DNA from: an uncultured Desulfosarcina sp.
GTDB lineage: Bacteria; Desulfobacterota; Desulfobacteria; Desulfobacterales; Desulfosarcinaceae
Direction of reading: 5' to 3'
Assembly (NCBI RefSeq): GCF_963668215.1
Contig: NZ_OY764190.1
Span: forward strand, 248,001 to 312,000
Length of the DNA stretch: 64,000 bases
Below the pieces are notes generated by a model. The model was not told where the DNA came from, did no database searches, and saw only the letters and a program-made list of their open reading frames with translations. Within the stretch, counting starts at the first letter, position 1, and the number at the start of each line of letters is the position of its first letter. This document shows positions 18,398 through 28,065 of this stretch, one piece after another. Made by a program: the position numbers and the translations under genes.

Positions 18398-18464
18398 TTT
18401 TCAGCCATTGATTGAGCGTCTGATGTATTGCTGCCGAACAGGGAAAAGGCCCCGATGGAAACTC

Positions 18465-19295
18465 TTAATCAGGGTCGGAAAGCAATTTATGGGATCTGCC
18501 CATCTGCTTTTCCCGAACCTCCTCGACCAAATCCAGCGATGCCCGCCACGCCTGACGGCAAAACTCGGTAAAAGGCTTCAGTTTTTCCGGTTGCGGCAGC
18601 AATTCATCGCCGGCATTAATCTGTCCCACGGCAAAATGGTAGGCCGAAAGCGCATCGATATAGGCCCTGCGTTGCTCCCTGGGAATAATGATCGGCGGCA
18701 AACCGGCCCTGAGAACCGGGATATTTGCCACCAATCGAGCCAGGCGACCGTTGCCGTCGAAAAATGGATGAATGCGAACAAAGGCCATGTGTAGTTTTAC
18801 ATAGGCATCCAGGGCGCCGTCCTCGTCGTCCGATTTGATGGAATCGTTGAGTGTCCGGTACAACTTGAACCAATTCGCCATCAATCCCGGCACATCGGCA
18901 GGTGACGCATATTCGAAAATCACCTGTTTTTCATCGACAACACCGACCGTGGAGTTGGGTTCCTTCTTCCAACCGCCAACCAGCTTGTAAACGTCAACGA
19001 TCACCTCGGTTTGAACCGCTTTGTGCAAAGCGAACAAATCCGTCTCGCAGAACTCCAGTTCTGACTGAGCCAAATCATAGATCAGGTCGATGGCCCTGGC
19101 ATGGCCCACCACTTCCAGATGGTCCTTGAGAGGCTTGCCGGAAATGGTCAACCCCTCTTCCAAGACAAAGGCTGTTTCCCCGAGGGTCAGGGTATTTCCC
19201 TCAATGGCCGTGGAGGTGTGGGTCCACAGATTCCTTATTTGGATTATCAGGGCTTTTTGGAGGTCGGGGTCGAGGTTGGTTAGGAAGTTGAGCAT
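18465..19295 (-). CDS. fic: Fic-domain protein (predicted AMP-transferase)
   Basis: A 276-residue protein. The catalytic Fic motif is complete (HPFFDGNGRLAR). The N-terminal STAIEGN matches the autoinhibitory (S/T)xxxE(G/N) helix, so activity would be self-restrained. Fic enzymes usually transfer AMP from ATP to hydroxyl groups of target proteins. It lies between cas3 and the XRE gene in the same orientation as the cas genes, with 133 bases separating it from cas3. It interrupts the usual continuity of type I-C loci. Confidence 0.9.
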   Translation of the reverse strand: MLNFLTNLDPDLQKALIIQIRNLWTHTSTAIEGNTLTLGETAFVLEEGLTISGKPLKDHLEVVGHARAIDLIYDLAQSELEFCETDLFALHKAVQTEVIVDVYKLVGGWKKEPNSTVGVVDEKQVIFEYASPADVPGLMANWFKLYRTLNDSIKSDDEDGALDAYVKLHMAFVRIHPFFDGNGRLARLVANIPVLRAGLPPIIIPREQRRAYIDALSAYHFAVGQINAGDELLPQPEKLKPFTEFCRQAWRASLDLVEEVREKQMGRSHKLLSDPD

Positions 19296-19428
19296 AGCTT
19301 ACTGACCTGATGAAAACGATTGTTTTTCATAACGATACAATAAATTTGAGGCATCAATGTTGAACAATATTTCAAACTTGATCTCGCTTAACAGAGGTTA
19401 TCAACAAAAATATCGGGATAGAAAGAAC

Positions 19429-21726
19429 TTATATTATTGCTCCTCCCTCCTCAATGAATTTGTCCAATTTAAGAACGCCTTCCATATAGCCAATAAATTC
19501 TGGATCATAATCATATTGCCAAAAATAAATATCCGAATCGGACGAACGACTGGCAGGAAATACAGGTTGCAAAGAAAGTTTGTTGATCTTGTTTGCCCAA
19601 ATTTGTACGCTATGCTTCATAAGTTCGATTCTTGAAACCTTATCACCGTTTCGAAGCGCTTCATAAAAAGCCCGATCAATAATGACAGTCCGAGTATCCG
19701 TGTCTATAACTTTACATTTACTTGAAACGTCAGGATATTCCATTCTTTCTTCCAATCTTATGATCTGTTTGGCTTTTTCTTCGGCTCCGAAATTCCATTC
19801 CATTTTCATGGCAATACTTGCCAATTCAGATGGATGGGTCTTGTTTAATTCATCTACGGTGAAGCGGTCTAATACTTGCCGAGCTATAGATATAGAAGGG
19901 TTAGAACGAAATCTATCATCTTGTAAAAGGATGTCCCATACCACTGCATCTTCAAACTCATCTCCGCGACTGACTCTGCCCCCGATTTGTATGAGGCTTG
20001 CTGTTGAAGATCTTTCTCTAAAACCTGTTTGAAATGAAAAATTCATTCCAGCTTCAACGCAGCTTGTAGCCACTAACGTCCAATTGGCTTTTTTACTTTT
20101 TAGCTTCTTCTTCACCATCTTTACAATCAAATCACGGTGAATGGGGGCAAGTGCGGTTGAAATATGAAGGGTGTCTATTCCTATTTCTCGCATTTTGTGA
20201 GCAATCACTGCAGCGGTATGCACGGTGTTCACGATAAGCAGTCTGGGGCCGGGTTGCGCCTCTATAAATTTAACAACACCTAAACAATCCAGCGCCCTTG
20301 TTTTATCATTATCCGGCCTTCGCCTATAGTTGATCCGCGCCTCTTCCACTGATTTTATATCGCTTCGAAGCGAAATATCCTCTACCAAATCTGGGACATC
20401 TGGCATTGAATCAGAATTATTGGTATAAGTGATTTCTCTAAATTCATTGAGTTCCCAAAATCTTGGCAGTGACCCGCTCGCCAGGACCAAATGCCCGCCC
20501 CAATCTTTTGTCCAAGTTCCCAGCCAGCGCCACATCTGCGGCCACAAATGTGATGGAATAGCAGCGTGTGTTTCATCCACAAAGATTGCTGAGCCAGGTA
20601 ATTCGTGTAATTTCCGAAGTCTTGCCGGGTGGTGACTGCCAAGTGTCTCGAAAAACTGAACGGCAGTTGTAACAATTATTGGGGATTTCCAAAGTGTGGC
20701 AAGTTGCCTCAGTTCCATGCTTTCGAAGTCTGCTTTATGGTGGTGCTCGGCAACGATATCTTCAGGCCGCTCACCGTCCAATAGTAACGCCTTACGATAA
20801 GTATCGACAGATTGAGTGATAATATTTGTATATGGAAGGACAACGATAATATGACGTAGTGGTGGTGTTCTTTCTGCCGCAACTCTCAATAAGTGCGCCA
20901 TTACTGCTGTTGTCTTGCCGCTCCCGACAGGTGCATCACAGGTACGAATAGAAGGGGAAATAGGTGCAACATCGCATGATTCAAAAAACCGTTTGCGTAT
21001 ATCGTTACGGTCCTGTTCACGTTTAGAAGAACCCTTTGGAAGTTTGCTTACATACCGCCGGAGAGCATTCAAACGCTCATTCCAACGTGGCTCGCTTGGT
21101 GCAATCTCAATCTCTTTTCGGTAATGACGTGCTGTATCACCATGATCAGCATCTACAAGACAGGAAAGTGCAATTCGGCGTGAGAGACCACACCTGTGAA
21201 GTTGCCCCTCCTTTCTTTCACCAACCTTGCTGAGGCCTGCTTTCTCATGTGCATTCAAGTACTCATTGAGATGGGCATCAATGTATTCGTCTAATTGTAT
21301 TCCTTCCGATACAGAAAATTCCCTTTCGTCACGAAATGAGCGTTTTTTGTTTGGATAGGTTTCATTACTTTTACTAAACATGCCCGCGTGATGCGCCGCA
21401 ACCAATGTTGCCGATTCTTTACTTCCTTGCTTCCACAACGCAGCAACACCAGCATCTTCGTGAGCGATGGGCAATGGTTTTCGGGAATCTTTATTCAAGA
21501 CAGCTTGGTTTGCTAAATCAAGTTTCCCCAGATCATGATACAATGCAGCCCTTTTAACCCAAGAAATAAATGTTTGCCTTTCTCCATTATAATAGGTCGA
21601 AGCGTTTTTCGCGTTTTTAGCGGCAAATTTTTTTACATTGGAGACGTGCTCAATGTATGTTTGGGCACAAACATCTTGACGCGGGCTGTGCGCTAAAGGT
21701 TGAGATCTATTCATTGGTGCTCTCAC
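19429..21726 (-). CDS. cas3: CRISPR helicase-nuclease Cas3 (type I-C)
   Basis: A 765-residue protein. N-terminal HD nuclease: YHDLGKLDLANQAV, IAHEDAG and VAAHHAGMF. Superfamily 2 helicase: Walker A APVGSGKTT, motif II VDETH (DETH rather than the commoner DEAH/DEVH), SGSLPR, and motif VI QIGGRVSRGDEF. It unwinds and degrades DNA marked by Cascade. It overlaps cas7 by 20 nt and is the last gene of the interference operon, whereas in most type I-C loci cas3 is first. MNRSQPL, 12 nt later, is an alternative start. Confidence 0.95.
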   Translation of the reverse strand: MRAPMNRSQPLAHSPRQDVCAQTYIEHVSNVKKFAAKNAKNASTYYNGERQTFISWVKRAALYHDLGKLDLANQAVLNKDSRKPLPIAHEDAGVAALWKQGSKESATLVAAHHAGMFSKSNETYPNKKRSFRDEREFSVSEGIQLDEYIDAHLNEYLNAHEKAGLSKVGERKEGQLHRCGLSRRIALSCLVDADHGDTARHYRKEIEIAPSEPRWNERLNALRRYVSKLPKGSSKREQDRNDIRKRFFESCDVAPISPSIRTCDAPVGSGKTTAVMAHLLRVAAERTPPLRHIIVVLPYTNIITQSVDTYRKALLLDGERPEDIVAEHHHKADFESMELRQLATLWKSPIIVTTAVQFFETLGSHHPARLRKLHELPGSAIFVDETHAAIPSHLWPQMWRWLGTWTKDWGGHLVLASGSLPRFWELNEFREITYTNNSDSMPDVPDLVEDISLRSDIKSVEEARINYRRRPDNDKTRALDCLGVVKFIEAQPGPRLLIVNTVHTAAVIAHKMREIGIDTLHISTALAPIHRDLIVKMVKKKLKSKKANWTLVATSCVEAGMNFSFQTGFRERSSTASLIQIGGRVSRGDEFEDAVVWDILLQDDRFRSNPSISIARQVLDRFTVDELNKTHPSELASIAMKMEWNFGAEEKAKQIIRLEERMEYPDVSSKCKVIDTDTRTVIIDRAFYEALRNGDKVSRIELMKHSVQIWANKINKLSLQPVFPASRSSDSDIYFWQYDYDPEFIGYMEGVLKLDKFIEEGGAII

Positions 21727-22711
21727 TTTTGATATTTGCGCACCAGTCCGGAAGTTCTACACAAAGATCATACAGCTTTTGTTTTTTAAGCTTGGCTTTG
21801 AACCCATTCATATCTGAACTAGGCAATTCATATTGTTCGTTTAAAGGGATACCACTAACGGAGGGTGTATCCCTATCTGCGCCCTTTCGCTTTGGCGTCA
21901 ATTTTTCAATAAACTCAAACTCAGAAAATGATCCCAAATTATCTTTATGCTCGGCATACCAGCCATGTCGTATTTCCACTAAAGGACGAATATCGGATTT
22001 AGTATGTGGATAGGCGTATCGGATCAGATTTAACAGTAAGGCAAGATCAAGGGCTGTACAACCGTTGCCTCGCTTTCCTTGAGAACCCGTTGGATTGATA
22101 AAAAAAGGCATTGTATATACACCATGTTCAACAACGCGGTGTGCAAGTGGAGCCATTCCTCTTGTTGGACCTTCATCATTTTCACTCCTGCCACCAGGAG
22201 GCGCCATTTTTGTTTTTGTAAGCCTATGAACCTTTACTGGCGAAACCGAAACTGCCAAGCCAAAATGTGCAACACCTGATCGAATATGATTACCATTTGT
22301 TTCTTCAGGAAGAAAGGTGTTACCAAAAACACGTCCATCCCAATATCGTTTTTGAAAAGCATCAAAGTTTGAATTTGTTTCACCTTCTCTAATTAGTTTT
22401 GTAACTTCGCTACCCTTCAAATCACGATCCTCAAGGATATCATAATAATAGCCATGTAAACTGTAGGTGCCATTATTTTCTGAAATGTTATAGTTTCTTG
22501 CAATTGTTTTCCATACTATTTGATCTTTGCGTAAGACCAAATCTCTTATCTTACGTTTAAAAGAAACACCTGTAATCATGCCTCGATGGTCATGACTGCG
22601 ACGACGTGGGTCATTTTCCTGATCGGGGTCACCATTTGGATTGCTATTGCAAACTTCAATAACAAGAAGGCCTGTTGCGCGTGGGATTGTAATTTTTTCA
22701 ATTTCCTGCAT
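21707..22711 (-). CDS. cas7: Cascade backbone protein Cas7 (Csd2 family)
   Basis: A 334-residue protein with the Csd2/Csh2 N-terminal signature LLVIEVCNSNPNGDPDQEND and the RAMP-fold segment DGRVFGNTF. It polymerises along crRNA to form the Cascade backbone. It starts 17 bases after the cas8c stop, with AAAGGAG upstream, and overlaps cas3. Confidence 0.93.
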   Translation of the reverse strand: MQEIEKITIPRATGLLVIEVCNSNPNGDPDQENDPRRRSHDHRGMITGVSFKRKIRDLVLRKDQIVWKTIARNYNISENNGTYSLHGYYYDILEDRDLKGSEVTKLIREGETNSNFDAFQKRYWDGRVFGNTFLPEETNGNHIRSGVAHFGLAVSVSPVKVHRLTKTKMAPPGGRSENDEGPTRGMAPLAHRVVEHGVYTMPFFINPTGSQGKRGNGCTALDLALLLNLIRYAYPHTKSDIRPLVEIRHGWYAEHKDNLGSFSEFEFIEKLTPKRKGADRDTPSVSGIPLNEQYELPSSDMNGFKAKLKKQKLYDLCVELPDWCANIKSESTNE

Positions 22712-22728
22712 TGTGACATCTCCTTTCG

Positions 22729-24825
22729 TTATTCACTTTCCTTGGGAGTTCTTGCCATATAACCTAAGAACAACTCCGCACGAAATGTTTGATCCGTTTT
22801 TGTAGGCAATGGTCGTTTAATAGTATTAGAAATCTCTCCCATTTGGGCCAAAGCCCATTTTGCTAATCGATATTCTTCTCCAGAATTTTTTGACGCCCAT
22901 GCTTGGTAAATGTTCAGGCGCTCCCTTAACCGATCAATTGCATCTTCGGGATTACCGGCTGCTGCCGGCATGAGAGCATTTCCGATCAATTGAGACGGTA
23001 TACTTCCTCTACGCATATGCATACAGTACTCTCTGTGCAACGTATCCGCCATTGACAGCAGGCGCCCTAATTGAAATGCGGTGTCAGTCATATATACCTC
23101 CTTTTTTCGATCAAATGCATCTAGTAAAATTCCAAGTAAAGCAACACTACGTATGGCTACCAATCGTGAGAATGATTTATATTTTTCCATTCGTTCTATA
23201 TCTCTTGAATTTAGAGCTGCAGCAAGACCAACCAGAAGTGGGCCGGTACGATGAATTGATAGTTCTAAAAGATTTGTAGCAGCACCTTTCCACTTTCCTG
23301 TTTTCTTTAGCATCAAATCCAAAACCTGACAAAGTGCTGGTCCTTCTAATTTTAACTCGTCCAAACCACCTCGCACCCACTTCGATGAAAGGATACGGAC
23401 TACTCGATCTGGATAGAGTGCTTTTGGCCTTCTCGCGACGGCATTTTGCCCCTTCTCTTTTGGGGGCAAATGTATCACTATGTCAGGCAAATTAAATTGA
23501 ACAGCTTGATGCCACCTTTCAGCTGCGTCCTGTAATTCTTGAGGAGTTGGTGTCAGGTGCATAATAACCTGTTTTTTTTCTTTATCTGCCTTGCCTATCA
23601 GTAAGATATGGAGCCGTGAATGAGGGCGGTGCTTCTTAATGCCGTCTAATGCCAGGCACAATGCTCTCGCCTCATTTTCGAATTGGTCGCGTTTTTCCGT
23701 TTCATCACTACCAAATATGTCGGCTGCCTCATCACTAATAACTGGCTGTCCTTCACCATAAATAAGAAGTAAATCTTTTCTTTCTTTTTTGTTACGTCCT
23801 CCTTCCCATTTGCCGTTAGCTACCATACGCCAAGTTTTGCCTTTGAGAGTTATTGCTGTAAGCGCGTTAAGTCCATCGCTGATGTCGGCAGCCAAGCTTT
23901 TGCTTATTGGAAATGATTTCGATGCGTCTTCTCTATCTTTTGGGTTCTTGATATATCTGAATTCACAAGGGGTTGCTTTATTTTTTGAAAAAAGCTTTGT
24001 CTCGCCAAGAGCGCCAATATTCGGTTCTGGGAATCTTTTTTTTACAAGTGGTCTATGCGTACCTTCTAAAGCACAGATACCATCAGGGGCAGAAATTTCG
24101 TTGCTGAGGAAAAATCGACTAACAAACGATTTCATTCTTGGATCGCCTACTGATATAGGATAGTTTGTTTCCGCGATATCCAAAGCTATTGGTATTTCAC
24201 ATCTAAGTTTATCAGGCCTTTTCTTTTCGGGGACACCGATTAAAGTCTTCTCAGCAAGTTTTATGTCTTGGAGCTGCCCCTGACGAATACGTTTTGCGAT
24301 TAAATTTCCTAAACTGCTAATGAAAGCCAAAGGACTTGAAACCGACTCGACAAAGCGGCGTAGCATGCAGGGTAGCGCAAGATAGTTATCATCAATTTCG
24401 AGAAACAGATCTAACCAAGATAGCGCCTTGTCTCGCAATCGATTCCAGGCTCGTTTATCTTTATCGGAAATAATGAATTTATGAGTCGTCATAGCATCAA
24501 AAATAATATCTATCCTTTTAGTCTGATCACTTTTTTTTAGAATAGATAGTTGATTTCTTATTTGATCATTAATTGGAATGGATAATAAAGGATTTTGTAT
24601 TTTTACAACTGGAAATGCATTTTGTTTTGCATCCCTGTGGCACCAAAGTTCACCCATTGATTCTTTATCTATCTCGTCTATAGTATGTAATAATCCATTT
24701 CTACCAAGCTTTAAAATATACCCTTGATTTTTTCCAGGTGTCTTCACATCAGGGTGGTTAACTGGGATATCGAAACCTATTTCATCTAGATTTCGTCTTA
24801 AATCGTAGGCTTCATTTAGCATCAT
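22729..24825 (-). CDS. cas8c: Cascade large subunit Cas8c (Csd1-like)
   Basis: A 698-residue protein, somewhat longer than most Csd1/Cas8c proteins. Identity rests on position between cas5 and cas7 and on the C-terminal block AFQLGRLLSMADTLHREYC, resembling the Csd1 motif LLGRLxAxxExxQ. The segment NALMPAAAGNPEDAIDRLRE follows. It should recognise the PAM and recruit Cas3. It overlaps cas5 by 14 nt. Its base composition (AT-rich, like cas3, cas5 and cas7) differs clearly from the GC-rich cas4-cas1-cas2 block. Confidence 0.85.
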   Translation of the reverse strand: MMLNEAYDLRRNLDEIGFDIPVNHPDVKTPGKNQGYILKLGRNGLLHTIDEIDKESMGELWCHRDAKQNAFPVVKIQNPLLSIPINDQIRNQLSILKKSDQTKRIDIIFDAMTTHKFIISDKDKRAWNRLRDKALSWLDLFLEIDDNYLALPCMLRRFVESVSSPLAFISSLGNLIAKRIRQGQLQDIKLAEKTLIGVPEKKRPDKLRCEIPIALDIAETNYPISVGDPRMKSFVSRFFLSNEISAPDGICALEGTHRPLVKKRFPEPNIGALGETKLFSKNKATPCEFRYIKNPKDREDASKSFPISKSLAADISDGLNALTAITLKGKTWRMVANGKWEGGRNKKERKDLLLIYGEGQPVISDEAADIFGSDETEKRDQFENEARALCLALDGIKKHRPHSRLHILLIGKADKEKKQVIMHLTPTPQELQDAAERWHQAVQFNLPDIVIHLPPKEKGQNAVARRPKALYPDRVVRILSSKWVRGGLDELKLEGPALCQVLDLMLKKTGKWKGAATNLLELSIHRTGPLLVGLAAALNSRDIERMEKYKSFSRLVAIRSVALLGILLDAFDRKKEVYMTDTAFQLGRLLSMADTLHREYCMHMRRGSIPSQLIGNALMPAAAGNPEDAIDRLRERLNIYQAWASKNSGEEYRLAKWALAQMGEISNTIKRPLPTKTDQTFRAELFLGYMARTPKESE

Positions 24826-25498
24826 TCACCACCTTCAGCGGTCTTGCGTTTTCGTATGACATTATCCCATCGACAATCCATCTTTCACGAAAGGTCGGTT
24901 TGTATCTTCCATGATCCCACATGGAATTCAACATGGCTGGGATATGGATTTCTCCAACTAATGACAATCCAATTTCGTGTCCAAAATTATCTCTGTTTCG
25001 AAACGGCCCAAAATACGTAGGTATGAATTCTTTCCATCCCAAACAAGGAGTATAAAAAGTCTGGCCACATGCCAATCGACTATCAAATATTTCGATAAAT
25101 TGTGGACGCCAATCTTTTCCCTTGCGGCGACGAATTTGCTTTTTTCCGAAACCACGCGTACTCATTTGTTTCATACGGACTTCGCCATAAATACGGTAAC
25201 AAACATCCACTAAGATTGTTGCGATAAATTGGTAACTGTTGCCCCCTGTTATATCCTTGCTTTTTCGCAACGGGCCACCATAATTAGTAACATACCTTTC
25301 GTATCGAATAGGCTTGCAGACCTCGACATAAGTAGGATGAATGTAAATATGCGGCCGCCTTAAAACAGCTTCCAACATTCCTTTTGCTGCTGAATAAGTT
25401 GGCACCGGATATGAAATTGGTGTTGCACCGGTATCAGGCCTCGCAAACATAGCTGCCGGCCCTTCAACTTGGAGTTGTATCTCATAGGGTTCTGGCAT
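24812..25498 (-). CDS. cas5: Cascade crRNA-processing protein Cas5 (Cas5c/d)
   Basis: A 228-residue protein from the ATG at 25496-25498, with AAGGAGG five bases upstream. Family pattern: AMFARPDTGATPISYPVP, SAAKGMLEAVLRRP, KPIRYERY and CGQTFYTPCLGWKEF. In type I-C, Cas5 replaces Cas6 as the crRNA endonuclease, which fits the absence of cas6 here. It is the first gene of the interference operon. An IS4-family element begins 12 bp upstream of its start. Confidence 0.93.
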   Translation of the reverse strand: MPEPYEIQLQVEGPAAMFARPDTGATPISYPVPTYSAAKGMLEAVLRRPHIYIHPTYVEVCKPIRYERYVTNYGGPLRKSKDITGGNSYQFIATILVDVCYRIYGEVRMKQMSTRGFGKKQIRRRKGKDWRPQFIEIFDSRLACGQTFYTPCLGWKEFIPTYFGPFRNRDNFGHEIGLSLVGEIHIPAMLNSMWDHGRYKPTFRERWIVDGIMSYENARPLKVVNDAK

Positions 25499-25510
25499 AT
25501 AATCCTCCTT

Positions 25511-26979
25511 CAATGTCGTTGAATTAAGCCTCAGCCACGCATAACCTATTGTATTTTTGAATGATTAATGATATACTAACTGCCTAATATATCAACCCAA
25601 AAGTCCAAAAGGAGAAAAAGATGATTGCAGAAAACAGAGAACTTGGCATGGAGACTGAAATGCCCGAACTGTGCCGGATATAGTCCAATCTTTAAAAAAT
25701 TTGATCGAATCCGAAGCTTTCTGCAATCGATTTAAAAAACGGCCCGAAGATTTTACCCGCAACCGGGCCTTGCCCTTTAAAAATCTCATTTACTACATGA
25801 TCAATTTGCCCGCGGCGGCATATGAAACCGAATTGTACTATCTTAACAAGAACCTGAAAGGGGCGGACATCGCCGAACCCCTGGCTTCCAAAAGCGCATT
25901 GACCAAAGCCCGAGAAAAGCTGAGCCACATGGCCTTTATCGAACTCAACGATTATCTGGTACGTCTGAGCCAAATGCGCTTTGCGCCAAACCGTTGGAAC
26001 GGGTTCTTTCTTTTGGCTACCGACGGTACGCTGTGCACCCTGCCCACGGCAAAACCGGTTGTCGAACATTTCGGTCAATGGCATGGGCGACAGGGCGATC
26101 CTTGCCCGAAAGCGCGCGTCTCGCAATTATACGATGTTTTAAACAATATTTCGGTAGCCGCGTCGATCACCTCAAAATGTATTGGCGAACGAGAACTGGC
26201 CGCCGCTCATTGTGCTCATCTCGGTCCAGAGGACTTAATGCTGCTGGACCGCGGCTATGAAAGTTTTTGGCTGTTCAAGCTGATCATGGCAAGCAACGCC
26301 AATTTCTGTGCCCGCGTGTCATGCAATAAGCTCAAGGTTGTCAAAGCGTTTTTGCAATCCGGAGAACCCGACCGAATCGTTAAATTATCCTGCACTCCCA
26401 ATTCGGCTCGCAAATGCGCCGAATTCGAATTGGATAAAAAACCACTAAAACTTCGCCTGATACGGGTAGATCTGCCAACAGGCGAGACCGAAGTCCTGAT
26501 CACCTCGCTAACCGACCGGGGAAAGTACCCGGTGGAGATTTTCGGTGATTTGTATCACCGCCGCTGGCCGGTGGAAGAAGACTACAAGGTGATGAAGTCG
26601 CGCATCCAAATCGAAAATTTCAGCGGTAAAACGGTTCATTCGGTTTATCAGGACTTTTACGCCAAGGTGTTCACCAAAAATTTAGCGGCTATTCTTACCC
26701 AGAGCGTCAATGATCGGATCAAAACGATTACGTCCGGACGCCTTTATTCATATAAAGCTAACCTTACCAATGTATTAGCGATGCTGCGCCACCACATCGT
26801 TGTATTGTTCAACCGGATGCAAGATCTACTATGTGATAACGTGTCGAAGATTCAAGACCTCATCGTACGTGTGTTAAACGAGATCCGGCCTGGCCGTAGC
26901 GAACCGAGGGCCTTTAAAAAGAAAAGTCGGCGAAAATTTAGCACCGCGTACAAACCAATTTCTTAATTCAACGACATTG
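25511..26979 (+). mobile_element. IS4-family insertion sequence (1469 bp) at the cas5 5' end
   Basis: The terminal inverted repeats are perfect over 18 bp: CAATGTCGTTGAATTAAG at 25511-25528 and its complement at 26962-26979. A 10-bp target-site duplication AATCCTCCTT flanks it (25501-25510 and 26980-26989). The duplicated target is the cas5 Shine-Dalgarno region (AAGGAGGATT on the minus strand), so the site was kept while the native cas upstream DNA was pushed 1.47 kb away. Intact ends and duplication point to a fairly recent insertion. Confidence 0.95.
25671..26966 (+). CDS. IS4-family DDE transposase
   Basis: A 431-residue protein. DDE catalytic residues: ATDGTLCTLP (first Asp), LMLLDRGYESF (second Asp) and the IS4 signature YHRRWPVEEDYKVMKSRI (Glu). 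The apparent start is GTG at 25671. A 20-codon open frame (ATG at 25621 with AAGGAG upstream) overlaps it out of frame, suggesting translational coupling or a frameshift near the 5' end. All catalytic motifs are intact. Confidence 0.9.
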   Translation: MPDIVQSLKNLIESEAFCNRFKKRPEDFTRNRALPFKNLIYYMINLPAAAYETELYYLNKNLKGADIAEPLASKSALTKAREKLSHMAFIELNDYLVRLSQMRFAPNRWNGFFLLATDGTLCTLPTAKPVVEHFGQWHGRQGDPCPKARVSQLYDVLNNISVAASITSKCIGERELAAAHCAHLGPEDLMLLDRGYESFWLFKLIMASNANFCARVSCNKLKVVKAFLQSGEPDRIVKLSCTPNSARKCAEFELDKKPLKLRLIRVDLPTGETEVLITSLTDRGKYPVEIFGDLYHRRWPVEEDYKVMKSRIQIENFSGKTVHSVYQDFYAKVFTKNLAAILTQSVNDRIKTITSGRLYSYKANLTNVLAMLRHHIVVLFNRMQDLLCDNVSKIQDLIVRVLNEIRPGRSEPRAFKKKSRRKFSTAYKPIS

Positions 26980-27111
26980 AATCCTCCTTTAATATTACCG
27001 TTATCGATTGCGTGATCTGCAAAATTATCCAAACAGAAATGCTTGACTTTATCCGTTGGAGGAAAATATATGTAATCCAATAGCACCATCAATGATAGCA
27101 TCATTGAGCAG

Positions 27112-27141
27112 ACGCTCCCAAAAGGGAGCGTTTCTTTTTTT
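27112..27141 (+). terminator. Rho-independent terminator
   Basis: ACGCTCCC (27112-27119), loop AAAA, GGGAGCGT (27124-27131), then TTCTTTTTTT. It reads on the plus strand, downstream of the transposase, and would shield the region beyond from IS transcription. It was part of the original cas upstream region. Confidence 0.75.
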
Positions 27142-27203
27142 GCTAAACGCATCTGCATCTTAGCCGGCGGATATCTGTGTCAACAAAAAGGTCTCCAGTA
27201 TTC

Positions 27204-27234
27204 TTGCAACAAGCTCGACAATCGCCTAATTCAG
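27204..27234. repeat. Dispersed 31-bp repeat, copy 1
   Basis: Core CAAGCTCGACAATCGCCTAAT. Nearly the same sequence occurs at 36756-36786, and in reverse orientation at 49917-49948. It has no coding capacity. It could be the end of a degraded mobile element. Confidence 0.5.
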
Positions 27235-27409
27235 ATTTTAAATTGCCATCAATCTGCATACCCGGACCTCCGTGGTATATTGAAGTCTGTCCGGTGGATA
27301 TAAAACGATTCGAAAATGTGCGGATGAAACAATAAAACGGTAGGGCTTGAACCGCTATTAGCAAATACTCATAAAAGATACAAGCCCCGATGATGAAACG
27401 TTCAGGCAT

Positions 27410-28065
27410 CCGATTCTATCGCGGCTGGAAACCGCTCCCACGCAGGCCCTAAATCCCAACTCTCTTTTCACCGCCCGCTACGCTCGAGACGCAGAGATTA
27501 CGGAGATTTTTTTGTGCCCGAAGGATGTAGTGCCCCTGATCCCTCTGCGTCCTTTGCGCCTCAGCGGTGAACATTCATTCCATCTTCTGTCGCCCGACCT
27601 CCGTTCACAGTTCACCGTTCACCAGTTTCTGTTTCCCCGTTCACGGTTTGCCCCGTTTTGAACGACAGAATTCATACCGCCCTAAATGCCCTCAGCCTAC
27701 GGCCTATTCTGCTAATTTTCACTGATCACAGATCTCCCGTACACCGTATTCTTATCACCCCATTGTGACAGATGGGGTCACAGATCGAAAAAAAGTTTGA
27801 TTGGTTCAATTGGTTGGATTGGTTTGAAATAGCTCGTAGCTGATAGCTCAGGGCTCATAGGATAGGAAAGGCTGTCTGTTTCTAATTTTCTACTCGCCGA
27901 ATACTGAGGATTCATCGCGACTTGGAGCCGCTCCCACGCAGACAGTCCCATCGCCTCTTGCCCAAAGCTTATCCGCCCGCTCCGTTCACAGTTCACTGAT
28001 CACCGGTCACTGATCTCCCGTTCACCGATCACGGTTCACCAGTTTTTGTTTCCAATTCAAGGCTT
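27410..28065. repeat. Repeat-rich gap downstream of hipBA-1
   Basis: No gene. It contains a REP-like palindrome (ATCGCGGCTGGAA type) near 27417, period-7 GTTCACC-type arrays at about 27590-27655 and 27985-28042, and copy 1 of a unit of about 220 bp (27796-28015) that recurs at 29833-30010 and 33527-33750. Short open frames here, such as 27778-27996 on the minus strand, are just this repeat read as protein. Confidence 0.7.

Noticed and set aside
27143..27409. Minus-strand frame of 88 codons upstream of the displaced cas promoter
   Set aside because: It includes the dispersed 31-bp repeat, has no family resemblance and no good ribosome-binding site.
27778..27996. Minus-strand frames at 27778-27996 and 33459-33731 that encode nearly the same peptide
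   Set aside because: They are copies of the intergenic repeat unit and lack translation signals.
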